A stretch of DNA of 64,000 nt from Mytilisepta virgata (lineage: Eukaryota; Mollusca; Bivalvia; Mytilida; Mytilidae), in NCBI GenBank assembly GCA_028015205.1, contig JAPWFG010000023.1, positions 2,480,001 to 2,544,000 on the forward strand, read 5' to 3'. Position 1 is the first letter of the stretch. Each line of letters opens with the position of its first letter. Below the pieces are notes generated by a model. The model was not told where the DNA came from, did no database searches, and was given only the letters and a program-made list of their open reading frames with translations. Below are positions 15,801 through 24,814 of the stretch, one piece after another. A program made the position numbers and the translations under genes.

Positions 15801-18800
15801 TTGGTCCTTAGGAGGTCCTTTTTCAGAAATGTGTCAAATTTCGTGGACTGTAAACCAAGATGGCCGCCACAGCAGAACTTAGTTTAACATAGGACCCTAT
15901 GGGAAATTCACTCAAAAATCTTCTCGTCTGAAACCACTAAGTCAATTAGAATTAGACTTGGTAGCAATGGGTCCTTAGATGGTCCTCTTTCAGAATTTTT
16001 GTGCGACGACCCAGACTGTCAACCAAGATGGCCGCCACAGCAGAACTTAGTTTAACATAGGGCCCTATGGAAAAATTAATTGAAAAATCTTCTTGTCTGA
16101 AACCACTTGACATATTGGAGCCAGACTTGGCAGCATTGGTCCTTAGGAGATCCTGTTTCAGAAATATGTCCGATCACGTGGATTGTCAACCAAGATGGCT
16201 GCCACACCGAACTTTGTTAAATATTGGACCCTATAGAAAAATTCAGTTAAAAATCTTCTTGTCTGAAACCGCTTAGCCAGTTGGAACAAGACTTAGCAGA
16301 AATGGTCCTTAAATGGTTCTCTTTTAGAAATGTATCCGTTGACCTGGACTAAACCAAGATGGCTGCCACAGCTGAAATTAGTTTAATATAGAATCCTATA
16401 GAAAAACCAGTCAAATTTACTGCAACACTTAAATTTTTAGGTCTGCTCAAGGTGAAAAGTTAAATCCAGGTGAGCGATACAGGCTCTTGAGAGCCTCTAG
16501 TTATTTATAAAAATGTATTTTAAAATATTAAAGGATAATATATATAGGTTGATATAAATATTATATTTTATTATTTATTCAAAATATAATTGAACCAAAA
16601 ACATTGTAATGATTTTGTTAATTTCAATTTAAAAAAAAATATGCTTCATTTCATCCAAAAAATATTTTACTTTGTCAGATTTCTTATTTATTCCTTTTTA
16701 AAATCAAAAAGCTCACCTTAGACAAATAGACATTTTCCCTTCAGATTATCTCTTAATCACTTGTTTAATTAGATGCTTTTTCAGACCAGTAATCATTCGG
16801 GGAATAAACCCAAAGACATGATGTCCTTTGCTTTAAAGAAACCATAAAATATTGTGGCGTAATATTTATTTTAGTGATAACTTTATTATTATCATGTCAA
16901 TTTTGGTGAATAAGCTTTAGTTAATTAGGTAAAAATAACATGAGATGGTTTATTGAGTTTTAATGAATTTAAAATATAATTTCCCAGATCCGTCATTAAA
17001 GTTTAATTTCACATTAAAAAAAAATAGCACATTCAAAGAAATATTTTGTATTTATGAAAAAAGTTGAATGTAGATCTTATTACACCGGCTTCCTTTTTTA
17101 GCACTTATTTATTTAAAATCAAATGCAATTATATTATAAAATATTTCACTACTATTCATATCCGACATAAAATCTCATTATTTTGTTTCGTTATTTTCCA
17201 TTCATTTCTTACAATCACATGTTTTAGAAATCGCACGATCTGTAATCATAAAAAGTGTAATATGTATCCTGTGGTTTGCATGTAACATTCAAATCTTGTG
17301 CATGTATCGTGCGAATTGTGTGCGTGTAACGTGCAAATCACATGCATGTAACATGTGAATCATGTGAGTGTGGTTTGGTTTATTAAACGTTCAACCATGT
17401 GTATAGAAATGCTTATGCCCATTTAGGTATTTATCCAACTTTGTAACCCTTCTCATGTCTTTATGTCTCATCAGCATTGTCTCAGACAATTTTGAAAATC
17501 AGTATTTTCTTGTAGTTTTTCCCCTTGGAACCATCAAAATATGTAAAGTTGACTTTGTAAGGATACTAAACACTACAGAAAGGAATGAAATTATAAATAG
17601 AAAAAGTTAACTAAGGGCTCATCCATAATTTTCAACATTTTTCACGAGTTTATAAAACACATGCTTTGGGGAAGGGGGTTTGAAATTCAACATTTTTCAC
17701 GAGTTTACAAAACACATGCTTTGGGGAAGGGGGTTTGAAATTCAACATTTTTATCGTACACTTTTATAAATTAGTATACTCATAAATAACAATTCTGCCG
17801 ACATTCTGGAAAATAGAGAATACATACTGGTGATATTTATAAAATTCATGATGCCAACAAAGTTCTGGACGGTATATAAGGTGAAACAGCATACCGCTTG
17901 AGCCTGTCAACACAGGACTTATGTTCTTTGGATATAATGATTGTATAGATTTCCAAAAATCGTTGTCTTTATAAACTTGTGAAAATGTTTATAATGATGG
18001 ACGACTCCTTTATTTCTGTACCGAAATGTTGATAATCAGAGCTTTTAATTGTCTGAAATGTTGATAATCAGAGCTTGTAATTGTCTGAATTATTGATAAT
18101 CAGAACTTGTAATTGTCTGAAATACTGATAATCAGAACTTGTAATTGTCTGAAATATTGATAATTAGAGCTTGTAATTGTCTGAATACTGATAATTAGAG
18201 CTTGTAATTGTCTGAAATATTGATAATTAGAGCTTGTAATTGTTCGTGATTACAGTAATCCAAGATTTTAATGGTCTGATTTATATTTATTTAAAATCTT
18301 TTATCATTATATGTCATTGAAATGTTTGTTAAAAAATGTTTTTCAGATATCTGCATTAGATTGTCTGCTCAATATTTATGCAACTGAAGAAATTGTTGAA
18401 AAATATGTACTGCCTGATGTCCAATCAACTGTGGTAGACAAAATAAAAAAACTTTGTAACAGCGTTTCTGATTGGATGATTATGCCTGTCACAAAAATGT
18501 GTTTTTCCAAAGTAATCCAGTTGTGCTCTTTCACTGTACAGAATTTAAATAATAAGGAATTATTACAGGTATGTAGTTTTTGCTTTACATTAAGTTTTAC
18601 TTAAATCAAAATTTGATGAATGTGATTCAAAGAAATAGTTCAGGCTTGAAGTGTGATACACACAATTGCATGTTTGCTTGAAAAAATACTGTTTTTGAAC
18701 ATATATTGGCTATGAAAGAGATTGAAAATTATTTAAATGTAGTTTTTTCTGCTGTAACTTTATGTAAATCAATTAGAATCAAATGCACACACTAAGGACA

Positions 18801-21800
18801 TTATATATCATTGAATAACATTCCCTGATTTTTGTCTCGCCTTGACGGAGTCTAAAGGCGAGACATAGGTATGCTGTTTCCGGCGTCGGCGGCAGCGGCG
18901 GCGATGGCGTCAACAATGTATTAGTTTGTGATTAGCTCTGTTTTATGGGGATCCACTAGTGGTAGGTCAATGATAATTGGTATGCAGATGTATTACCATT
19001 GCCACATCTCATTGCCATGGAGATTATTTGGCTCCGCCCCCTCAGTCATGGTCTATTGACTTTGAATGGTTTGCTTACTTTACATGTATTAGTTTGTGAT
19101 TAGGTCAGTTTATGGGGATCCACTAGTGGTAGGTCAATGATAATAGGTATGCAGATGTTATTACCATTGCTTCATCTCATTGCCATGGAGATTATTTGGC
19201 TCCACCCCCTCAGTCATGGTCTATTGACTTTGAATGGTTTGCTTACTTTACATGTATTAGTTTGTGATTAGGTCAGTTTATGGGGATCCACTAGTGGTAG
19301 GTCAATGATAATTGGTATGCAGATGTATTACCATTGCTACATCTCATTGCCATGGAGATTATTTTGCTCCACCCCCTCAGTCATGGTCTATTGACTTTGA
19401 ATGGTTTGCTTACTTTACATGTATTAGTTTGTGATTAGGTCAGTTTATGGGGATCCACTAGTGGTAGGTCAATGATAATTGGTGTGCAGATGTATTATCA
19501 TTGCCACATCTCATTGCCATGGAGATTATTTGGGTCCACCCCCTCAGTCATGGTCTATTGACTTTGAATGGTTTGCTTACTTTACATATATTATGAGTCT
19601 GGTGAAGAGGAACCTTGAGGGATCCTGTACTGGAAATCAACTATAAGTAACTATAAGTAAACAAACAAAATTATATTTTATTGGACACAAAGCCAAGCAA
19701 AAAGATTTTTGTCTCGCCATGATGAGGTTTGGTTGAAAAGCTACACATAGGTATGCTAATTCATGCATATTCATTGACTGAATATTTGCATAACTTACAT
19801 GTTAAAGTATTGCTATCAGTGGCGGATCCAGAACTTTTTGTAAGAGGGGGGGGGGAGGGGGGGGGGCACTGACTGACCTAAGGGGGGCCATCTCCAGTCA
19901 CGAATTAGTGATTCCCTATATAATCAACCAAATTTTTCCCACAAAATTTTTGTATTTAGGTTTGGGAACGACTTATAATAAGTCAATGGTATTTGGTATC
20001 CAGTTGTATTAGCATTCACACATCTCATTTAAATGGAGATTGTTTAACCATGTAACTCAGTCATGGTTCATTGACTTTGAATATTTGCATAACTTGTGTA
20101 AGATGTTAAGGTATTGCTATTATGATTTCAACATTTGCATAATCAAAATTACAAAAAGGCGAGACATATCTCTGTGATAACAGTTTATTTATGCTGTAAC
20201 TTTATGTAAATCAATTAGAATCAAATGCACACACTAAGGACATTATATATCATTGACTAATATTCCCTGATTTTTTTAAATAAAGCAGAATTTTTTAATA
20301 TTTAACATTTCAATCTGTTATGCATGAGAGAGATAAGCAGGGTTGTATCTAGAGGTCAAAAACTTGTTCATATTAACAATTTTATATTAGTATTATATTA
20401 TGTAACATTTGAAGTCTTCATTTTCAGGCTTTGCATTTTTGACCAAGATGAGGCCACATCAAAATTTTAACTTTCCCCATTTGATCCAATGTGATCATAT
20501 CCCTTTAGAAATATTCTACTTTGAAATGACAGAGCCAGGTGAAACCAAACTTTGGTGGTCTCCTTTCAGAATTAATGTTTGAGATCTGGACAACTTTCAA
20601 TCAGTATGGTTGCATTTACAAAAAATATAAAAATACAAAAACATATTTTTAAAATCTTTTTTTTCTGAAACTAATGGGCATATTATGACCAAATTGATTG
20701 AATAGTCTTGAGGTTGTCCCCCTCTTAAAATGTGTTTTTGCCTGTATTAATTGTTTTGACTTAAACATACTGCACTTTTATTTTATTCAGACATTTAAAA
20801 CATTGTCAAACATTAACTTCTTATCATTTTATCAGGATGAGTAATGTTTGTCTTTGATTTTTGCAGATTTTGGTGTTAATATCATCTATGATAAAGCAGC
20901 CAATAGATCAACACTTATGTTTGTCATTAGCAAAATTCTTGCAACATGTTGGCAGAGTTAAATTAAGTCCATCATTTGAGGTATGTACAAAAGATATTTT
21001 TATTGACATAATATAGAATAGCTAGTGAAAAATATGAAAAAAATCAGGTTTTTAGTTTGGTGAGGTGATGGTGGAAGTGCAACCTTAAACTAGGATATTC
21101 TGATTGTGACCTTAGACCAAAATGGCAACCATTACCATAAAATCAAAAATCAACAAAAAATACTTTTGTTTTGAATAATTCTCCTTTTGAAGCAAAGGGC
21201 AAGTTGTTACCAAACTTTGTTGTTATGGTTCTTCATGGTACCCTGTCAAAGTCGTCTTGGGTCTGGATCTTGGATGTATATGACCCCTGTTACTAAAAAC
21301 AGCTCATTTTATGCATGTTATTGGCTTTACCTGTCTTTTTTTATAATTATTTTAATTACATTAAATTTTAAAGATTACATCAAACTTTACATTCAATTAC
21401 ATATAAAATTGTAATTAATTAAAGCCAATTACATTATGTACTGTGTAAAGTTGATAATGGTTAATTACATGTATATATTTTCAGCAAAGCCAGATATTGA
21501 ATAAAATCCCAGAGATAATGGTTAATTACATGTATATATTTTCAGCAAAGCCAGATATTAAATACAATCCCAGAGATATACAATTGTTTGTTATCCAATA
21601 AAGACCCTGTAGTACAACATTCAACATTAGAATCCTTTACAAAGTTTGCTGAAGTAACAATTCATGAGTCAATAGTTCCACAATGTATCCAGGATAACAA
21701 CAGCATACAGGACAGTGTAGTAGCTTTCCTTAATAAGGTATGTAGTAAGCCTATTATAGATTTTCACCTCTGCCCACCCCGATAAAATTGCCTTGCTCCA

Positions 21801-23172
21801 ATTTTTTTTTTAGTCCTGTCCGTTCATCATTACATTTTACAGCGAATAAAAAATATTATTAGAGTGTGCTAATACAAACCTTTTATGGTAAATGCTAATC
21901 TCCATCAATAAAATTTGACTTCGGTCTGCAGGTTGACATTTTGTAGCTAAATTTTACCCCATAATAAATGTTGCTGTTAAAATGCTACCAAATTAATTTC
22001 TTTATGTTAAGCATTGTTAAATTTATTTTTCAGACACCAATTCCATCGAATGTAAAGAGAAGAGAATATCTGGATAACATGTTACAGGGTATCCATACGG
22101 AAGATACAGAGGAACATGAGGTATTCTATGATTGTCCGTTACATATTGAGGCCCCTAGGCAAATTGGAAATCAGAAAGATCATTCATGAAGATAAAAAAA
22201 TTGGGACTAAGTAAAAACTACAATAATGTTGCACAAATATGACGTTGTATCACTCTCCCCATAAAGATTATAAGATAATCTGTTTGCCACAGGTCATGGA
22301 AAACCACCTTGATGGTCTATATATAGTAGGTCCCACTAAATTCTGAAATAACTGGACAATTTTTCGTTGTTCAATCAACATTGTTGAGTTGTCCAAAATA
22401 ATTTATTGTAAAGGTTATAATTTTTAAACTTCAATTATAGGTATGACTAGAAAATGTTCGGTAGAAAAATAAATCCATTTCAAACATTTTAAAATGAAAA
22501 ACTTCTAGCCTAAACCTAACCTAAAATTTTAAAAACATTTGGTGAAACCTTAGAATTGCAATTACAAATTCAGAAAAATTTCTCAAGAAGAGATATGTCA
22601 TTATGGAGCTTATTATTCTGAAGTATGTTGACGCAAAGTAGTTTCATGTACACATACTAAAGAGTTATCTCCCCTACATGTGGCAAAATTTGCAGCTAAT
22701 AACTGTCAGTAATGAAGTTATTTTTCTAAAGTATTTGGACACAAAGTAGTTTAATGAATACAGACTAAAGAGTTATCTCCCTTAAACATGACAAAAAATT
22801 TACAGCAATAACTGTCATTTATTTTTCATAAAGAAGTTTCATGAATACAGACTAAGAGTTATCTCCCCTATATAAACCAAAATTTACAGCTAATAACTAT
22901 GTCATTAATGAATTAATTTTTATAAGTATGTACAAACAAAGTATTGATATAGAATGATGATGACTTTTCAGTTTTATTTTCAGCCTTCAAGCAAACGTCC
23001 AAGAACAGATAATTCCGTCCAGTCTTTAGATAATCAACAGACTTTGGTAGATGTGTTAACACTATGTACTAAGGGGTTACAAAGAAATGAAAATCCGCTG
23101 CCACCAATTTTAATAAACAATTTAAAGACAGCAAGAGATATGATATCAGAATTACTACATGAGAACGGATAA
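781..23172 (+). CDS. FIRRM: FIRRM (C1orf112/FLIP-like) gene, 3' part
   Basis: Exons at 2797-2877, 5789-5884, 8920-8983, 10984-11065, 11845-11927, 12670-12811, 14440-14622, 18347-18568, 20867-20980, 21546-21737, 22034-22120 and 22984-23172 all have AG/GT borders and join in phase into 510 residues ending in TAA; a possible extra exon is 781-806. The product aligns by eye with the C-terminal half of vertebrate FIRRM: a VMD.-.P segment, CLYDEVCVHFCGFIGSLPAK, ADVWCFLVRYGTADLC, HSTLESFTKFAE and ESIVPQCIQ correspond in order, and the tail carries a KRPR basic patch. In vertebrates and plants FIRRM/FLIP is a nuclear alpha-helical protein that stabilises the AAA-ATPase FIGNL1 and limits RAD51 and DMC1 filaments in recombination. 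The 5' exons lie upstream of the window (human protein about 850 residues). Introns are long and filled with repeats. Intron and exon limits are inferred from sequence alone. Confidence 0.88.
849..1619 (+). mobile_element. Hairpin-headed element E-I (146-bp repeats)
   Basis: The left end AGTTTGCCTC (849-858) is matched in inverted form by GAGGCGAACT (1610-1619), one mismatch. Bases 855-871 form a hairpin CCTCAAC-aaa-GTTGAGG. The core is a tandem array of 146-bp units starting at 1152, 1298, 1444 and 1590 (marker ACCAAAAT), with a partial unit before it. No coding capacity. It lies in a FIRRM intron, in the same orientation as the gene. Confidence 0.75.
1620..2796 (+). other. FIRRM intron, rest
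   Basis: AT-rich intron sequence with many homopolymer runs. A 63-codon open frame at 2221-2412 has low-complexity composition and no splice context. Nothing else recognisable apart from the acceptor TTTTGCAG ending at 2796. Confidence 0.5.
3088..4648 (+). mobile_element. Hairpin-headed element E-II (146-bp repeats)
   Basis: Inverted ends are AGCTCACCTC (3088-3097) and GAGGTGAGCT (4639-4648), a perfect 10-bp pair. The left end contains a hairpin CCTCAC-gaaa-GTGAGG, followed by a GGCGTC-rich stretch (3130-3152). The core is an array marked by ACTTACAGAAGAATGGT at 3171, 3307, 3453, 3599, 3745 and 3890: spacings 136, 146, 146, 146 and 145, with degenerate copies further on. The right flank TTTGTAAT is shared with E-I, so the ends are related though the arrays are not alike. 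Open frames inside are repeat artefacts. Confidence 0.78.
5513..5700 (+). mobile_element. Small TIR element (MITE) in FIRRM intron
   Basis: A 188-bp block bounded by perfect 15-bp inverted ends TGTGTTTAGGGTAAC (5513-5527) and GTTACCCTAAACACA (5686-5700). The interior has AGGTAGGGT-type runs on both sides. No coding capacity. It sits 88 bp before a FIRRM exon. Confidence 0.75.
6324..7838 (+). mobile_element. Hairpin-headed element E-IV
   Basis: The left end (6324-6352) is a perfect palindrome: 14-base arm ATACGACCGCAAAA, one T, and its inverse. A (GTC)n run follows at 6369-6396. The right end TGCGGTCGTAT (7828-7838) is the inverse of the left arm. Internal repeats start at 6427, 6597 and 6728 (marker TTTTCGCAC and variants; spacing 170, then 131 because unit 2 has an internal gap). 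Two long G runs (about 7078 and 7252) lie inside. The 119-codon frame at 6992-7351 is a product of the G runs, not a gene. Confidence 0.68.
7850..8833 (+). mobile_element. Divergent copy of the GTGAGC element (E-VI)
   Basis: The right end is AGGTGAGC (8805-8812) followed by the hairpin AGGCTCTTGAGAGCCT-like block 8818-8833, matching the right end of the element at 14757-16496. Internal segments (CTTCTNCTCTGAAACTACT, CTAAAAATAGAACATAGG, CACTTGGNGTCCGTC) also match. The left end appears lost at the junction with E-IV. Plus orientation, FIRRM intron. Confidence 0.6.
9450..9812 (+). mobile_element. tRNA-derived SINE, family S1, near full length
   Basis: The head resembles a tRNA-Gly with box A GTGGTCTCATGGTAGC and box B GGGATTGATCCC, but the acceptor stem does not pair, so it is not a working tRNA gene. 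A body follows with GGTATTTGCT, CAGCATCTAGGAGTAAGAGC and TCAGCGTGTCGGTCTAGTAC, and the tail ends in ATCC repeats (TTCATCCATCCATCC). Partial copies occur at 24081-24262, 39945-40118 with 40434-40540 (minus) and 63488-63665. Pol III box A/B promoter expected from the family. Confidence 0.8.
10165..10983 (+). other. FIRRM intron with long poly-G tracts
   Basis: Two G runs (about 10217-10234 and 10360-10386) flank a 120-bp block, with ATCCTGATTC before the second run and GAATCAGGAT just after it, so the second tract lies within a small inverted pair. The rest is plain AT-rich intron up to the acceptor at 10983. Confidence 0.5.
11979..12186 (-). repeat. Dispersed repeat family B, copy 1
   Basis: About 200 bp beginning AAGGAGCAAATCAAAAACTG and containing CCATTGGACAGACAAAC, AACAACCACAAGCACAAC, CGAACTCCTATAAAAACCAG and GGTGCTCCGGAAGGGTAAGC. 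A close copy lies at 48011-48172 and a fragment of one end, inverted, at 31808-31862. Class unknown; no coding potential in these pieces. Strand given is the one on which the T/G-rich sequence reads. Confidence 0.75.
13849..14126 (+). mobile_element. tRNA-derived SINE, family S3
   Basis: The head GGTGGCTGAGTGGTTTAGG followed by GTGAGTTTGAATCTAAC is a worn class-II (Leu/Ser-type) tRNA promoter. A central block GGTTCTCTCTGGGTTTCTCC, then GGCTTCCTCCACCAATAAAA and CTGGCCACCGCGATATAACC, resembles the conserved central domains of bivalve SINE superfamilies (for example the Meta-domain group); I cannot assign it further. Ends near GATGATGAGG. Confidence 0.7.
14757..16500 (+). mobile_element. Hairpin-headed element E-III (167-bp repeats)
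   Basis: The left end GCTCACCT (14757-14764) is inverted as AGGTGAGC (16468-16475). A two-part hairpin (GCTCAC...GTGAGC with ACCC/GGGT inside, 14757-14785) is followed by GGCGTCCGTCGTCGTCCG. The right end has a second hairpin AGGCTCTTGAGAGCCT (16481-16496). The core is an array whose marker ACCAAGATGGC falls at 15521, 15688, 15854, 16022, 16189 and 16353: spacings 167, 166, 168, 167 and 164. No gene inside; the open frames at 15096-15416 and 16067-16276 are shadows of the array. Same strand as FIRRM. Confidence 0.8.
17632..17741 (+). repeat. 55-bp tandem duplication
   Basis: Two almost identical 55-bp copies containing CACGAGTTTATAAAACACAT and CTTTGGGGAAGGGGGTTTG, with the start of a third. 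FIRRM intron; otherwise plain AT-rich DNA from 16500 to 18020. Confidence 0.9.
18021..18248 (+). repeat. Minisatellite, 32-bp unit
   Basis: Seven copies of a 31-32 bp unit (GATAATCAGAGCTTGTAATT then GTCTGAAATATT) start at 18031, 18063, 18095, 18127, 18159, 18190 and 18222. It ends about 100 bp before a FIRRM exon. Confidence 0.92.
18750..20275 (+). repeat. 84-bp direct repeats flanking element E-V
   Basis: Copy L 18750-18833 and copy R 20192-20275 agree at nearly every base (only a few differences near the 3' end). Copy L ends exactly where the left end of E-V begins; copy R starts 25 bp after its right end. Both keep the marker TCAAATGCACACACTAAGGA. Confidence 0.93.
18833..20166 (+). mobile_element. 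Hairpin-headed element E-V (167-bp repeats)
   Basis: Inverted ends TGTCTCGCCTT (18833-18843) and AAGGCGAGACA (20156-20166) are a perfect 11-bp pair. The left end forms a hairpin (GTCTCGCC...GGCGAGAC), followed by GGCGTCGGCGGCAGCGGCGG. Four units marked by ATCCACTAGTGG start at 18951, 19118, 19286 and 19453: spacings 167, 168 and 167. A second, worn left end lies at about 19711-19755, and a CAGTGGCGGATCCAG-type insertion with G runs at about 19818. No coding capacity. FIRRM intron, plus orientation. Confidence 0.78.
20430..21340 (+). repeat. Worn fragments related to E-III
   Basis: Blocks at about 20440-20740 and 21060-21310, on either side of the exon 20867-20980, carry degenerate versions of the E-III unit (CTGAAACTAATGGGC, ACCAAACTTTGGTGG, TGTTACTAAAAACAG). 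The order follows that of E-III. They are too decayed to set ends. Confidence 0.5.
21453..21574 (+). repeat. 61-bp tandem duplication over a splice acceptor
   Basis: Copy 1 is 21453-21513 and copy 2 is 21514-21574; they differ at only a few positions. Each holds the intron end, the CAG acceptor and the first bases of the FIRRM exon. Only the second copy leads into the rest of the exon in frame. Confidence 0.95.
21546..21737 (+). CDS. FIRRM: FIRRM exon with duplicated 3' splice site
   Basis: The exon encodes 64 residues from QSQILN to AFLNK, phase 0 at both ends, and contains the HSTLESFTKFAE match to vertebrate FIRRM. The 61 bp across its acceptor are repeated directly upstream, so a second AG with the same polypyrimidine context and exon start lies at 21484. 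Only the downstream acceptor keeps the frame: use of the upstream one adds 61 nt and meets TAA at about 21600. Confidence 0.85.
22600..22935 (+). repeat. Degenerate tandem repeat with GAGTTATCTCCC
   Basis: Three diverged units in the last FIRRM intron share AAAGAGTTATCTCCC and AATTTACAGCTAATAACT. The marker falls at 22662, 22770 and 22856. No open frame. Confidence 0.75.
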
Positions 23173-23235
23173 ATATGATCCCTTCAGATTTATACTGTCT
23201 TTAGTTTAAAATATAAATAATATTTATTTATGCCA

Positions 23236-23390
23236 TCTCTTTTGTTTGTCTGAATATAGAGTAAGGAATAGAATAGAGAATGGAATCGGGAAACGTGTCA
23301 AAGAGACAACAACCGACCAAAGAGCAGAAAATAGACCAAGGCCACCAATGGGTCTTCAATGTAGAGAGAAAATCATCTGGAGGTGTGATT
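23236..23390 (-). repeat. Dispersed repeat family A, copy 1
   Basis: Inverse of family A (AAGACCCATTGGTAGCCTTG, TTGTTGTCTCTTTGACACAT, CCATTCTCTATTCTA). Other copies, on the plus strand, are at 38490-38695, 42770-43100 and 56325-56660. Copies share one end and differ in length at the other, as 5'-truncated retroelements do. This copy lies just past the FIRRM stop codon. Confidence 0.78.
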
Positions 23391-23779
23391 CTCTTCAATT
23401 TACTTGTGAGTTAAAAATTTTCTCCACCCTCGATAGTTAAATTTTAGATTTCAACACGCTTGCTAAAGCTCGTGTAATGAAATTCTAAAATTTAAATATC
23501 TTGGGCAGATAAATTCCATAAATCACTCGTACCTGAAGCAGAATCTATATTTATTCTACAAATCGACAATATTCTGTTTCCAATTGTTATAGTTTCCAAG
23601 AAAATGGTATAATGCCATAATTCGGCTTTTTAAATCATGTTCCTTGGTTGTAAAAGCAAACGAAGTGAGAGAAGTTTGTGGCTGCCTTCTAATCTATTTG
23701 TGTATTCTCATTTAAGTCATCATATTTTGATACGGCTGTTAGAAGATTTCCTCTAATATGTAGATGGTCTTGAAATCTT

Positions 23780-23900
23780 AAGGGAGTAGCCATTTGATTT
23801 TTATGTGGGGGGGGGGGGAATGGCTATGATGAAATTTGAAATAAAGAAGCCAGGACCAGGATTTTGGCAAAATGGAAAGCTAGGATCACTTAAGGTGTGA
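23780..23900 (+). mobile_element. Fragment of the AATTTTTAT/poly-G MITE
   Basis: Begins AAGGGAGTAGCCATTTGATT with a G run, matching one end of the TIR element at 49538-49803, and contains CCAGGACCAGGATTTTGGC as in that element. Partial copy, no coding potential. Confidence 0.55.
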
Positions 23901-24080
23901 AAAAAATGCAGGACTTGTGTCAATCAGAAAAAATTTTGGTTTAAAGTACAAAGTACAAAGTATTTTATTGAAGAAAGTTCAAATAGAGAAATCAAAGTAA
24001 AACAGAATAGTAGTGTATAATAAATTATACAAAGAATTGTCAAACAATGAAACATGTTACATTTAAAATAGACCACGTTG

Positions 24081-24262
24081 GTGGTCTCAGAGTGGGGTGA
24101 TATATCTTCCTGCAGACAGTACCTTGTGAGCTAGCACATTAAAAATACGACTCAGCGTGTCGATCTAGTACAAAGCAGGGATCATATTCATTATCATATA
24201 AACATGTTCTCGTCTGATATGCACCTGGTTGCCACAGACATTAAACAATAATTCATCCATCC
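24081..24262 (+). mobile_element. SINE S1, 3' half
   Basis: Matches the body and tail of the full copy at 9450-9812 (CAGCGTGTCGATCTAGTACA, ATGTTCTCGTCTGATATGCA) and ends in ATTCATCCATCCAT. The tRNA head is missing. Confidence 0.75.
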
Positions 24263-24814
24263 ATACACTTAAAATATCAAATCATTGTAAACACAAAGAT
24301 GGACAACTCTAGTTAAAATTAATTTAATCAAAGTCAACATTAGCTTTTCCATGAGTATAGGTTGCAGAATAAAACAATATAACAGATTTCATATTTTTAC
24401 CCTAAGAGAAAACCAGTATTATTGACTTTAGATAGTTTCCTGCATATATCTGGATCTTCATTACTACTGTGTGTCTTTTTACAAACTGCAAATGGTTTTT
24501 TGGCAATATCTCAGATGCTTTTATAAATTAAAGTAAAAAGTATTACAATACCTTTTGTATCCAGTAGTCATAATTAATTGCTGTCATTTCCACTGCTGAA
24601 ATGTCCCAAATATTTTAATAGAGATGTTTTTCCAATTTTTGTGTGAATTTCATCGATTTTTGCATCATATATGACGTCACCACAAATACATGAGACGTTG
24701 CAGATTATGTGCAAGTTCTGTTTCAGAATGTTTGACCATTGTTGACTATTAAGACATATCTAACTGTTATTTCAAACTTGCAGAATAGTCATGAAGTCCA
24801 TTTTTTTTTTCATT

